From NCBI RefSeq assembly GCF_002305855.1, contig NZ_CP022163.1, positions 6,386,292 through 6,450,291 of the forward strand: 64,000 bases of DNA, given 5' to 3'. Under the pieces are notes generated by a model. That model was not told the origin of the DNA. It searched no databases and saw only the letters and a list, made by a program, of their open reading frames with translations. Made by a program: the position numbers and the translations under genes. This document shows positions 25,250 to 33,003 of the stretch, in pieces (positions within the stretch are counted from its first letter, which is position 1; every line of letters starts with the position of its first letter). Origin of the DNA: Melittangium boletus DSM 14713 (GTDB taxonomy: Bacteria > Myxococcota > Myxococcia > Myxococcales > Myxococcaceae).

Positions 25250-27355
25250 ATGGACTCAATCTCGAACAAACCGGCCCGCTCCTCGGCGGCATGGGAAGGA
25301 GGCTTCGCCAGTCCTTTCTCGGGTTACTCGCTCCAGGGGGCCGGAGCCATCCAGGTGAACCTCCCCGAGTGGGGTGGGGTGCTGGGCCCGGCGACGCTGT
25401 TGAGCCCCGCGGCGGTGTGGGCCCGGCCCGGGCGCCAGGGAGGCTCGCTGGCCCGGGAGCGGACGCTGCGCGTGTGTCTGGAGACGGAGGCGGGGGACAT
25501 CGGCCCGTTGAAGGGGGAAATCCACTGGAACGGCGCCACGGGCGAGGCCCTGGGCATCCAACTCCTCGGGGTGTCTCCCCACCAGGGCGAGCGCATCCTC
25601 ACGTTGCTGGACGCGGAGGTCCGCCGGGGCCTGGCGGTGCCCGAGGCCTCTCCGCTGCCCGTGCAGGAGGAAATCACCGGCGGCGAGCGCCTGCGCGCCG
25701 TCCTGCGGAAGATCGCCGCCCTGGGCAACCAGGCGGTGGTGCGGCGGCCGGGCCAGGCGGTGCGGATGACGCTGGAGCGGCTGGACGAGGAGGGGGGGCG
25801 CTTGTACTGGCGCTGTGCCGAGCCCGGCGCCGGCTGGGGCGGTGCCTCCGCGGAGCTCGAGGTGGTGGGCTACAACTCCGCCTACCGGATGCACCTGGAG
25901 ACGCGCGCCAGCGAGGGGGGCCTCTGGGTGACGTCCCTGCCCGAGCGGCTGTGGCGGGTGCGCCACCGTTGGCACCGCCGGGTGCTCGCGCCCGAGGGGA
26001 CCCGGGCCCGCTTCGAGCACCCCCTCTGGTCGGAGCTGGGCTGGCACTCGCGGGACGTGGTGGATGTCTCGTATTCCGGCTTGAGCCTGCGCTCCGGCAC
26101 CGGGGACTTGCTCTTCCCGGGGCTCTTCCTGCCGCTCGAGGTGGAGACGGCGCACGGCGAGCGCATCTCCCTGCGCTGCGAGGTGCGGCACGTCTCGTTT
26201 TCCCAGGCGGATGGGCGCCGGCTGTGTGGTCTGGAGGCCCGGCCGCTCACGCCCCGGGACTCGGTGCTGTGGATGCGCTTCGTTTCCCAGACACTCAGTC
26301 CCTCCACCCGCTCGGGCGAGGCGTGGCTCGAGCCCCTCTGGGATTTGTATGCCGCGTCGGGTTATTTCAACCTGGCGGGGAAATCCTCGCATCACTTCGA
26401 TGCGTTGCGCCGTGATTTCATCGACCTGAGCGGCCGCGCGGCGAAGCTGCCCCATGTCTTCTGCCAGACCGTGTGGCCCTCGGAGCGAGGGGTGGAGGCG
26501 TCCCTGTCCGCGGTCAAGCCCTACCAGAACACCTGGATGCTCCATCATCTGGGGCGCAGGCCCGGCAAACCGGTGAACGCGCCTCCCGTGCCCGGGCAGA
26601 TCCTCCGGGACATCTACCAACGCACGCTGGAGCACGCCCAGGTCGATCCCGACTTCCGCTGGTTGATCAGCTATGCCGAGTCGACCGTGCCGTGGGTGCG
26701 CCGCACGCACTTGGCGTTCGCCGAGCGCGCGCACGAGGGGGGCGAGTCCCTGGTGATGTACCTGCGGCTCATGGACGCCGAGTGCTCCGAGATGAGCGGC
26801 GAGCCCGTGGGAGACGTGGAGATCGGCCCCGCGTCCATGGGGGAGAAGCTGCTGCTGGCGCGGGAGATCGCCCGCACGCGGCCCGCCAGCTATGCCGATT
26901 CCCTGGACCTCACCCGCGAGCGTCTGGAGTTGCGTGGCGCGTCCCGGTTCTGGAAGGAGGAGGGGTTGCGGCGCGAGCGGCGCATCCTGGTGGCCCGGCG
27001 GGAAGGCGTCGCCGTGGCGGCGTTGGTGCTCGAACTGGGACCGCCCGCCACCAATCTCTTTCGTCTGATGGATTGCGCGCGTTTGTTTCCCCTGTTACCC
27101 GAAGGCAAGGACGCCTACGTGGCGTTGCTGGACGAGGCGCGGCGCTGGTTCGCGTTTCATGGGCGCACGGCCTTCGTCTACCTGTGCGAGGACGAAGGCG
27201 GTTACGCGCGGCGGGCCCGTCTGCATGACGACCCCTCCACCCAGCCCTTCCTGTGGATCATCTCCGCTTCCCTGGCGCCCGAATTCCTGGAGCACATCCA
27301 AGAGCAGTCCGTCGGACGTCAGCCGTCGCACACCCCCTCAGTATTGTCATCGTGA
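25250..27355 (+). CDS. PilZ domain protein with large C-terminal region
   Basis: A 701-residue protein; the ATG at 25250 has a purine-rich GGGGGA about eight bases upstream. Around residues 230-320 is a PilZ-type cyclic-di-GMP-binding domain: RHRWHRRVLAPEG supplies the Arg-rich motif and DVVDVSYSGLSLRSG the D/NxSxxG motif. An N-terminal segment (VCLETEAGDIGPLKGEIHWN) may be a second, degenerate PilZ. The last 350 residues contain FVSQTLSPSTRS, RDFIDLSGRAAKLPHVF and RRERRILVARREGVAVAALV, and end near FHGRTAFVYLCEDEGGYA; they may be an acyltransferase-like (GNAT/FeeM-type) fold, but this is a weak guess. The next gene is 28 bp downstream and probably co-expressed. Confidence 0.7.
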   Translation: MDSISNKPARSSAAWEGGFASPFSGYSLQGAGAIQVNLPEWGGVLGPATLLSPAAVWARPGRQGGSLARERTLRVCLETEAGDIGPLKGEIHWNGATGEALGIQLLGVSPHQGERILTLLDAEVRRGLAVPEASPLPVQEEITGGERLRAVLRKIAALGNQAVVRRPGQAVRMTLERLDEEGGRLYWRCAEPGAGWGGASAELEVVGYNSAYRMHLETRASEGGLWVTSLPERLWRVRHRWHRRVLAPEGTRARFEHPLWSELGWHSRDVVDVSYSGLSLRSGTGDLLFPGLFLPLEVETAHGERISLRCEVRHVSFSQADGRRLCGLEARPLTPRDSVLWMRFVSQTLSPSTRSGEAWLEPLWDLYAASGYFNLAGKSSHHFDALRRDFIDLSGRAAKLPHVFCQTVWPSERGVEASLSAVKPYQNTWMLHHLGRRPGKPVNAPPVPGQILRDIYQRTLEHAQVDPDFRWLISYAESTVPWVRRTHLAFAERAHEGGESLVMYLRLMDAECSEMSGEPVGDVEIGPASMGEKLLLAREIARTRPASYADSLDLTRERLELRGASRFWKEEGLRRERRILVARREGVAVAALVLELGPPATNLFRLMDCARLFPLLPEGKDAYVALLDEARRWFAFHGRTAFVYLCEDEGGYARRARLHDDPSTQPFLWIISASLAPEFLEHIQEQSVGRQPSHTPSVLSS

Positions 27356-27370
27356 GCGTTGTCATCGTGA
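27344..27370. repeat. 12-bp direct repeat spanning a gene junction
   Basis: TTGTCATCGTGA is present at 27344-27355 and again at 27359-27370, a 15-bp period. The first copy contains the PilZ gene stop codon; the second runs into the AAGGAG site of the next gene. It probably arose by short tandem duplication. Confidence 0.85.
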
Positions 27371-27383
27371 AGGAGCACACACC

Positions 27384-28127
27384 ATGGAACTGCTGAAGAA
27401 TCTGTACGAGCCCCATGCTCTGCCGGCCCGCGCTCTGCTGGACACGGATCCCGCGTTGCGGCGGCTGTTGGATCCCTCTCTCAATCCCAAGGTCCTCGCC
27501 CGCTTCCTCATCGAGTGGATGGCGCGCGCGGCGTACATGACCGAGCCGGTGGATGGGTGGATTCGCGGCACCGGCCAGCGCTGCATCGAACAGGGGATGG
27601 AGAAGATGGGCCGGGCCCTCATCACCCACGCCAAGAGCGAGACGGGCCACCACCTGATGACGCTCGAGGACGCGCGCAGCCTGGTGGGCCACTGGAACAC
27701 CCGCTACCTGCCCACGCTGTCGGTGCGGGAGTTGTGCGCTCAGCCACCGTTCGAGAGCATGGCCGCCTACCGTCGGCTGCATGACGAGACCATCGGGGGC
27801 GCCTTCCCGGTGGGGCAGATCGCCATCGAGCGGGAGGTCGGCTTCCTGGCGGTGTACTTCGGTCCCAAGCTGATGCAGCAGGTGGAGCGGTTGCTTGGCC
27901 CGGAGGTGGCTGGCATGCTCACCTTCCTGACCGAGCACGTGGCCGTGGACGTGGGCCATACCCTGCTCAATGAGAGGATGCTCGAGGAGGCGATCAGCCT
28001 CTCGCCCGGGAACGCCCGCATCTACGCGGAGACGGGGGCCCTGGCGATGACCCTGTACATCCGCTTCCTGGGAGACTGCCTGCACACCGTGGAGGACCTG
28101 TTCTCGCCGCTGCGTTCCGTGGCCTGA
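27384..28127 (+). CDS. heme-oxygenase-like diiron (HDO) family protein
   Basis: A 247-residue protein; the ATG at 27384 has AAGGAG nine bases upstream. It is all-helical with a spaced set of possible metal ligands: Glu 54, Glu 86-x2-His 89 in HAKSETGHHLM, and His 185-x3-Asp 189-x2-His 192 in EHVAVDVGHTLLNE. This spacing matches the ligand pattern I know from heme-oxygenase-like diiron oxidases such as SznF, so it may bind two irons and oxidise a small molecule. The substrate is unknown. Its gene follows a PilZ gene with a 28-bp gap, suggesting a shared pathway. Alternative: a non-catalytic ferritin-like or TenA/PqqC-type fold. Confidence 0.6.
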   Translation: MELLKNLYEPHALPARALLDTDPALRRLLDPSLNPKVLARFLIEWMARAAYMTEPVDGWIRGTGQRCIEQGMEKMGRALITHAKSETGHHLMTLEDARSLVGHWNTRYLPTLSVRELCAQPPFESMAAYRRLHDETIGGAFPVGQIAIEREVGFLAVYFGPKLMQQVERLLGPEVAGMLTFLTEHVAVDVGHTLLNERMLEEAISLSPGNARIYAETGALAMTLYIRFLGDCLHTVEDLFSPLRSVA

Positions 28128-28140
28128 GTCCGTTGCCCTC

Positions 28141-28190
28141 CACGAGGCGCCGCTCCCTTATGTACGGGGGCGGCGCCTCGTGCCGTACAT
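28141..28190. terminator. 17-bp hairpin with an overlapping alternative hairpin
   Basis: 28141-28157 pairs with 28166-28182 (17 bp, one G-U, 8-base loop), a strong terminator 13 bp after the diiron gene. An alternative 8-bp stem, ATGTACGG (28160-28167) with CCGTACAT (28183-28190), shares bases with the first, so only one can form at a time. No T tract follows. Confidence 0.65.
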
Positions 28191-28578
28191 GGGCCGTCCC
28201 TCGAGGATGACCCGGCGTGTGTGTCTTTGCGGCCAGATGCCCCACGCCACCGAGGGCGTGATGAGGCTTTGCCGCCGCTGCTAGTGAAATACCCCCGATG
28301 CCTGTCTCCTCGCTCTCCGCGCGGGCATCTGCGGTGCATGTTGATTGGTCTACAAAGATAGGGGATGGTGCTGACCCATCCAGCGCGGCCGTGTTTCGCG
28401 GGTGTCTGGATAAGGAGTCAATGTCTCACACGCGGGTACACTCGGGCAGCTCGGGCCTGGTCTCGATTGGAACCACGAGAGCCTCGCGTACTGGATAACC
28501 CATCAAGCCGTTTCACCGGATCGTGCCCCCGTGCGATCCGTTCCACTCCCTGTCTGTCTTTCCCCCCGGAGAGCCTCA
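28191..28578. other. gene-free stretch before the polysaccharide lyase gene
   Basis: About 390 bp without a convincing gene; short frames on both strands have no protein-like sequence. The middle part is relatively A/T-rich and probably carries the promoter of the secreted lyase gene. GGAGAG at 28568-28573 is the likely ribosome-binding site. Confidence 0.5.
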
Positions 28579-29766
28579 TTGAAGAAGACCCTCCTGCTGG
28601 TTGAAACCGTGTTCGCCCTGGCTGGTGTTGTTGCTTGCGGAGGTCCCGAGCAGCTGGACGCCGACGAGTCAACCCAAACGCTGGGTGTCACGGCCGATGC
28701 ACTGAGCACGCAGAATTGCTCCCCGCTTTCCGCGACCTCGGTGATCGCTTCCGGCAACGATGGAAATGGCCCCCAGAACACCCTGGATGACCAGCTCGGC
28801 ACGCGCTGGAGCAACCTGGGCAAGGGGTCGTGGATTGATTACGACCTGGGTTCGGCGCGCACGGTGTCGGGTGCCGCCATCGCCTGGCATCAGGGCAACC
28901 AGCGCACCAACAACTTCGCTGTGTCCGTCTCCACGGATGGGATGGTCTATACGCCCGTCTACACGGGGACGAGCAGTGGCACCACCACGGTGGCGGAGAC
29001 GGTCTCCTTCGCCGCGAGGACGGCCCGCCGGCTGCGCATCACCTTCCAGGGCAACTCGCAGAATGACTGGGCGAGCATCGCCGAGGCCCGCGCGTGTGGC
29101 GTGGCCGCGGAGGCGGGCTCGGGTTCGGGCGTGGTGTGGCGGGGTGACTTCGAGACCGGTAGCCGCTCCCAGTGGAGCAGCACGCAGATGGTCAACGCGG
29201 ACCGGCTCCAGGTGGTGTCCTCGCCCACCCGGCAGGGCAGCTACGCCATCAAGGTGACGGTGCGTCAGGGTGACAACCCCATCAGCGCCAGCGGCAATCG
29301 CAACGAGCTGGTGCGGATGACGAACGAGAAGGAAGGCGACGAGTACTACTACAAGTGGAGCACCATGTTCGCCTCCGACTTCCCGAGCGCGAAGACGTGG
29401 CAGCTCTTCACCCAGTGGCACCACAGCGGCAGCAACGGCTCGCCCCCGGTGGAGTTCTACGTCAACGGTGAGACCATCTACCTGCGCATGCGCGGCTCCA
29501 CCGTGGTGTGGCAGACCCCGCTGGTGCGCGGTCAGTGGCTCGACTTCGTCTTCCACGTGAAGTGGTCGGCCAAGTCCAACGTGGGCTTCGTGGAGCTGTA
29601 CTACCGGGGCAACCTGGTGCTGCCCAAGCTCTATGGCGCCACCATGTACTCGGGCCAGACGAACTACTTGAAGGTCGGCCTGTACCGGAACAGCACCATC
29701 GCGCCGGTGGGCGTCGTCTACCACGACGGGTGGGTCCAGGGCCGCAGCCTGCAGGACGTGCAGTAG
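28579..29766 (+). CDS. lipoprotein with discoidin and polysaccharide-lyase-like domains
   Basis: A 395-residue protein; a TTG start at 28579 is preferred because GGAGAG lies 5 bases upstream and the product begins MKKTLLLVETVFALAGVVAC, a clean lipoprotein signal (Cys 20). An upstream GTG at 28531 would bury the signal. Residues 45-170 form an F5/8 type C (discoidin) carbohydrate-binding domain (SVIASGNDGNGPQNTLDDQL, RWSNLGKGSWIDYDLG). Residues 185-395 resemble heparin lyase I-type polysaccharide lyases: GNRNELVRM, KTWQLFTQWHHSG, PVEFYVNGETIYLRM and LKVGLYRNS. It probably binds and depolymerises an acidic polysaccharide outside the cell. Substrate specificity cannot be read. Confidence 0.8.
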   Translation: MKKTLLLVETVFALAGVVACGGPEQLDADESTQTLGVTADALSTQNCSPLSATSVIASGNDGNGPQNTLDDQLGTRWSNLGKGSWIDYDLGSARTVSGAAIAWHQGNQRTNNFAVSVSTDGMVYTPVYTGTSSGTTTVAETVSFAARTARRLRITFQGNSQNDWASIAEARACGVAAEAGSGSGVVWRGDFETGSRSQWSSTQMVNADRLQVVSSPTRQGSYAIKVTVRQGDNPISASGNRNELVRMTNEKEGDEYYYKWSTMFASDFPSAKTWQLFTQWHHSGSNGSPPVEFYVNGETIYLRMRGSTVVWQTPLVRGQWLDFVFHVKWSAKSNVGFVELYYRGNLVLPKLYGATMYSGQTNYLKVGLYRNSTIAPVGVVYHDGWVQGRSLQDVQ

Positions 29767-29782
29767 CCTTCCCTTCCTCTCC

Positions 29783-29835
29783 GCGCCCCACCCGTGGCCT
29801 TCCCCCAGGAGGCCGCCGGTGGGGCGCTCTTTTTT
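29783..29835 (+). terminator. intrinsic terminator after the lyase gene
   Basis: GCGCCCCACC (29783-29792) pairs with GGTGGGGCGC (29818-29827), with a smaller inner hairpin GGCCT/AGGCC, followed by TCTTTTTT. The 10-bp GC stem plus six T residues is a textbook Rho-independent terminator for the plus-strand gene ending at 29766. Confidence 0.9.
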
Positions 29836-29854
29836 CGTGCGGCCTGGAACGACA

Positions 29855-29886
29855 ACGGCGGCACTCCCGGGAGGGAGTGCCGCCGT
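29855..29886 (-). terminator. hairpin terminator after the bet-like gene
   Basis: 29855-29868 pairs perfectly with 29873-29886 (14 bp) around a GGGA loop. It lies 29 bp beyond the stop of the minus-strand bet-like gene, back to back with the terminator of the lyase gene. On the minus strand it is followed by a weakly T-rich stretch. Confidence 0.75.
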
Positions 29887-29914
29887 GTGAAGTGAAGCGG
29901 ACGTCGTGGAGCGC

Positions 29915-31003
29915 TCAGAGCTTGGCTTCGTTCGCCGCGGGGACGCGGCAGCGCAGCTCGGCCTCGAGCTCGAGCGCCGCGAGGTTCTCGCGCATCGCCC
30001 GGGCCCACTTGGCCTTGGGCTGCTCCATCAGCTTCTCGTGCGCCAGGTCGATGGTCTCCGCCAGCTCCTCGTCGCTGAGCTCGGAGGCCGTCCGGCCCTT
30101 GTTCGCGCCGAACGCCACCACCACCGACGAGCCCTTGAGCTTCGGGGCGGGCTCGGCCGCCGCCGGAGCCGGCTCGGGAGCGGGCGGGGGGACGGGCGCC
30201 GGCCGGGCCTTCACGCTCTCGGCCTTCACGCTCTCCATGGCGGGGGCCTCGGGCTCCCGCGCGGTCTCCTTGACCGGCTCCGGCGCGTGCTCGGGCGCCT
30301 TCGCCTCCTCACGGGCCTCGCGCACCTCACGGGGCGAGGTGGGGAAGGAGGCCTTCACGGAGCCCAGACCCTGCGTGGAGATGGGCTCGGACGGGGAGTC
30401 GAACTCCTCGGCCGGCATCTCCTCGCGCACGTACAGGCCGCCGAACGCCTCGGGGTACGCCTTGCGCAGGGCCGCCACGCGCGCGCACTTCTCGATCATC
30501 GTGGTGGGGATCTTCGCCCACAGGGGCGTCTGCTGGACGTAGCCCGCGAAGTCCAACCACACCACCACGGGCAGCTTGCCCTCGCGCACCACGCGCGCCC
30601 AGGCCCCGACGAGGCTGCCCTTGCGCTTGGCCGGGTTGAAGCGGTGCACCACCTCGCCCTTGCCCTGGTCCACGATGATTTCATCCTCGGCGTACACCGC
30701 GCTCGCCTGGATGCCCTTGCAGTCCGGGAAGCGCTCCGCGCGCGCCAGCATCCCCGCTTCCGAGGGCTGGAATTCGTGCCGGGACACCCAGTTGGGCTTC
30801 TCCCGGCTTCCCGCGTTCTGTCTCCGGGCCACGCAGAAAGCCTCCTTGAGCAACGGGTCCAACCCGGAGCGCTTGCACTGTTCGATGAAGAGGGCGAACT
30901 CGTCTTCCCCGATGCCTCGGGGGCAGATGGTCCGCCGGATGAGCTCCACGCGCTCGGGGCTCCACTGGCCCGACGCCGTTTCCGTCTTGTTGTGCGCTTC
31001 CAT
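29915..31003 (-). CDS. Bet/RecT-type single-strand annealing protein with ExoX-C-like tail
   Basis: A 362-residue protein from the ATG at 31001-31003 (an upstream TTG at 31078 is the alternative). Residues 15-200 match phage recombination protein Bet: SPERVELIRRTICPRGIGED, CKRSGLDPLLKEAFCVARR and WVSRHEFQPSEAGMLARAER, then MIEKCARVAALRKAYPEAFG. These proteins anneal complementary single strands during recombination. A long Pro/Glu/Ala-rich linker (about 230-300) leads to a C-terminal module (VVVAFGANKGRTASELSDEE) like the small exonuclease-X C-terminal domain. No partner exonuclease or other phage genes are nearby, so this is a solitary, chromosomal copy next to tRNA genes. Confidence 0.8.
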   Translation of the reverse strand: MEAHNKTETASGQWSPERVELIRRTICPRGIGEDEFALFIEQCKRSGLDPLLKEAFCVARRQNAGSREKPNWVSRHEFQPSEAGMLARAERFPDCKGIQASAVYAEDEIIVDQGKGEVVHRFNPAKRKGSLVGAWARVVREGKLPVVVWLDFAGYVQQTPLWAKIPTTMIEKCARVAALRKAYPEAFGGLYVREEMPAEEFDSPSEPISTQGLGSVKASFPTSPREVREAREEAKAPEHAPEPVKETAREPEAPAMESVKAESVKARPAPVPPPAPEPAPAAAEPAPKLKGSSVVVAFGANKGRTASELSDEELAETIDLAHEKLMEQPKAKWARAMRENLAALELEAELRCRVPAANEAKL

Positions 31004-31209
31004 GCCGCTGCTGTGCTCCTCGCCTTCGAAAAGGGCGGACGACCTCCGTCCGCCCGCGCCTTCGGGGGACTGATTCAACCCTGTAGCGGTGACATTCTAT
31101 CCCCCGGGGCCGACGCCTTGCTGAACACGTGTTCAGGCCTGCCCGGAGGGCGGGCGAGCGGTGTCGCGGAGCCGGAAAAGGGGGGTGAAGGGAGGGCGAA
31201 AAAAAGAGT

Positions 31210-31238
31210 TTGACGTGGCCGACGCGTCACCGTACAAG
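31210..31238 (+). promoter_or_regulatory. sigma-70-like promoter for tRNA-Lys
   Basis: TTGACG (31210-31215), a 17-bp spacer and TACAAG (31233-31238) give a near-consensus housekeeping promoter; transcription would start about 50 bases before the tRNA. The -35 box matches five of six positions. Confidence 0.55.
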
Positions 31239-31295
31239 CCGTCCCCGTCGACGCGCGGTGACGAGCCGCTCGGCGGCGCAGCACGGTAGAAGGTC

Positions 31296-31368
31296 GGGAG
31301 CGTAGCTCAATTGGTAGAGCAATGGACTCTTAATCCATAGGTTGTGGGTTCGATTCCCTCCGCTCTCA
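31296..31368 (+). tRNA. tRNA-Lys(CTT)
   Basis: A 73-nt cloverleaf: acceptor GGGAGCG pairs with CGCTCTC (one G-U) with discriminator A, D-stem GCTC/GAGC, anticodon stem ATGGA/TCCAT with loop CTCTTAA (anticodon CTT), and T-loop TTCGATT. The T-stem GTGGG/CCCTC has one T-T mismatch. CCA is not encoded. It reads AAG, the dominant Lys codon in this genome. Confidence 0.95.
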
Positions 31369-31372
31369 ACTC

Positions 31373-31414
31373 AAACGGGGTCCTCTCAGTGATGAGAGGG
31401 CCCTGTTTCTTTTT
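31373..31414 (+). terminator. intrinsic terminator after tRNA-Lys
   Basis: 31373-31388 pairs with 31393-31408 (16 bp with two G-U) around GTGA, followed by CTTTTT. It separates tRNA-Lys from tRNA-Leu, so the two are probably not simply co-transcribed. Confidence 0.85.
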
Positions 31415-31478
31415 GGGGGTCCTTGGCTCCGTGTCCGCCGGGCTCCCGTTTTCGGGGTACAAGGCACGGTGCGCATCC

Positions 31479-31560
31479 GGGCGGGTGGCGAAACTGGTAG
31501 ACGCGCCAGACTTAGGATCTGGTACCGCAAGGTGTGAGGGTTCGAGTCCCTCCTCGCCCA
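31479..31560 (+). tRNA. tRNA-Leu(TAG)
   Basis: An 82-nt class II tRNA: acceptor GGGCGGG pairs with CTCGCCC (one G-U), discriminator A, anticodon stem CCAGA/TCTGG with loop CTTAGGA (anticodon TAG), a long variable arm TACCGCAAGGTGT, and T-arm GAGGG-TTCGAGT-CCCTC. CCA is not encoded. It reads CUA and, by wobble, other CUN codons. Trigger factor begins 129 bp downstream. Confidence 0.95.
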
Positions 31561-31689
31561 TTCCGGCCCTTTCGCGTTGACCGGGCCCGTCCCTATCCCC
31601 TAAACGCGCACCTCCCTGTTTTCGTCACGTCTTCACCCATCCGACACGTCGGTGTCCCGGCAGCGGGCCCGGCGCGAGCGAGGCATCAC

Positions 31690-32970
31690 ATGAAGGTCCA
31701 GGTCGAGGAGCTTTCTCCCATCGAGAAGAAGCTCTCCATCGAGGTCGACACCGCCCGCGTGGCCGAGGAGCTCACCCGTGCGTATACCGCGCTGGGCCAG
31801 CAGGTGAAGCTGCCCGGCTTCCGGCAGGGCAAGGTGCCGCGCCGCATCCTCGAGCAGCGCTTCCGCGATCGGGTCGAGGACGACGTCATCCAGCGCGTGG
31901 TGCAGAGCGCCTGGCTGCAGGCCGTGCGCGATCACAAGGTGGAGGCCGTGGCGCCGCCCCAGGTGACGCAGAACTCGGGCCTCAAGCCCAACGCGCCCTT
32001 CTCCTTCGAGGCGCGCGTCGAGGTGAAGCCCCGCGTGGAGGCCAAGGACTACCAGGGTCTGGCGCTCACGCGCGCGGACACCCAGGTGGCCGACTCGGAC
32101 GTGAACGAGCGCCTGGAGCAGCTGCGCCAGAACCTGGCCCGGTTGGATCCCATCGAGGATCGGGACGTGGCCCAGGCGGGCGACTTCGCCACGGTCGACT
32201 ACGAGGCGACCGTCGAGGGCAAGGAGTTCGCCGGCAGCAAGGCCGAGGGCGTGACGGTGGAGCTGGCCCCGGGTGAGCTGGTCGAGTCCAACGTGGCCGC
32301 GCTCGAGGGCGCCAAGGTCGGTGAGACCCGGGAGCTGGACTACACCTTCCCGGCCGACTACCGCGTGGAGGACGTCAAGGGCAAGGCCGCCCACTTCAAG
32401 TTCCACGTGAAGGGGCTCAAGAAGAAGATCATCCCCGAGCTCAACGACGACTTCGCCAAGGAGGCCGGTCAGGCCCAGTCGCTCGACGAGCTGCGCACGA
32501 AGATCCGCGCGGACCTGGAGCAGGGCAAGAAGACCAAGGCGCTCAACGAGGAGCGCGAGGCCCTCATCAAGGCCCTCATCGAGAAGAACCCCTTCGAGGT
32601 TCCCAAGGCCATGGTGGAGCGCACCATCGACCAGATGCTCGAGACGCGTCTGCGCGCCATGGCCCGCATGGGCATGGATCCGCGCCGCCTCAACCTGGAC
32701 TTCGCCCGGCTGCGCGAGGACCTGCGCGAGGAGGCCCTCCAGGAGGTGCGCGGCGCGCTGCTCTTCGAGGCCATCGCCCTCAAGGAGGGCATCCAGACCA
32801 GCGACGAGGACCTGGAGAAGAAGATCTCCGAGCTGGCGCAGGAGGCCAACCAGTCCATCGACGTGGTGCGCAAGTACTTCAAGGGCCCTGACGAGCGCCA
32901 GGGGTTGAGCCTGCGACTCCGCGAAGAAAAGACGATTGAATTCCTGAAGGGTCAGGCGAAGTATTCCTAG
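31690..32970 (+). CDS. tig: trigger factor
   Basis: A 426-residue ribosome-associated chaperone. The N-terminal domain carries the ribosome-binding signature LPGFRQGKVPRRILEQRFRD (usual GFRxGKxP). A central FKBP-type peptidyl-prolyl isomerase domain (AQAGDFATVDYEATVEGKEF, KAEGVTVELAPGELV) and a long helical C-terminal cradle follow. The ATG at 31690 gives the family's usual start, MKVQVEELSPIEKKL. It binds nascent chains at the exit tunnel and delays folding. It is followed by clpP 33 bp downstream; the tig-clpP-clpX order is conserved across many bacteria, linking folding to proteolysis. Confidence 0.97.
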   Translation: MKVQVEELSPIEKKLSIEVDTARVAEELTRAYTALGQQVKLPGFRQGKVPRRILEQRFRDRVEDDVIQRVVQSAWLQAVRDHKVEAVAPPQVTQNSGLKPNAPFSFEARVEVKPRVEAKDYQGLALTRADTQVADSDVNERLEQLRQNLARLDPIEDRDVAQAGDFATVDYEATVEGKEFAGSKAEGVTVELAPGELVESNVAALEGAKVGETRELDYTFPADYRVEDVKGKAAHFKFHVKGLKKKIIPELNDDFAKEAGQAQSLDELRTKIRADLEQGKKTKALNEEREALIKALIEKNPFEVPKAMVERTIDQMLETRLRAMARMGMDPRRLNLDFARLREDLREEALQEVRGALLFEAIALKEGIQTSDEDLEKKISELAQEANQSIDVVRKYFKGPDERQGLSLRLREEKTIEFLKGQAKYS

Positions 32971-33003
32971 GCGTTCCTTCTTCACTGACCCTCTGAGGTT
33001 GCC

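Noticed and set aside
31415..31478. Separate promoter for tRNA-Leu
   Set aside because: A TACAAG sequence lies 16 bp before the tRNA but no -35 box is found at proper spacing, so nothing is called.
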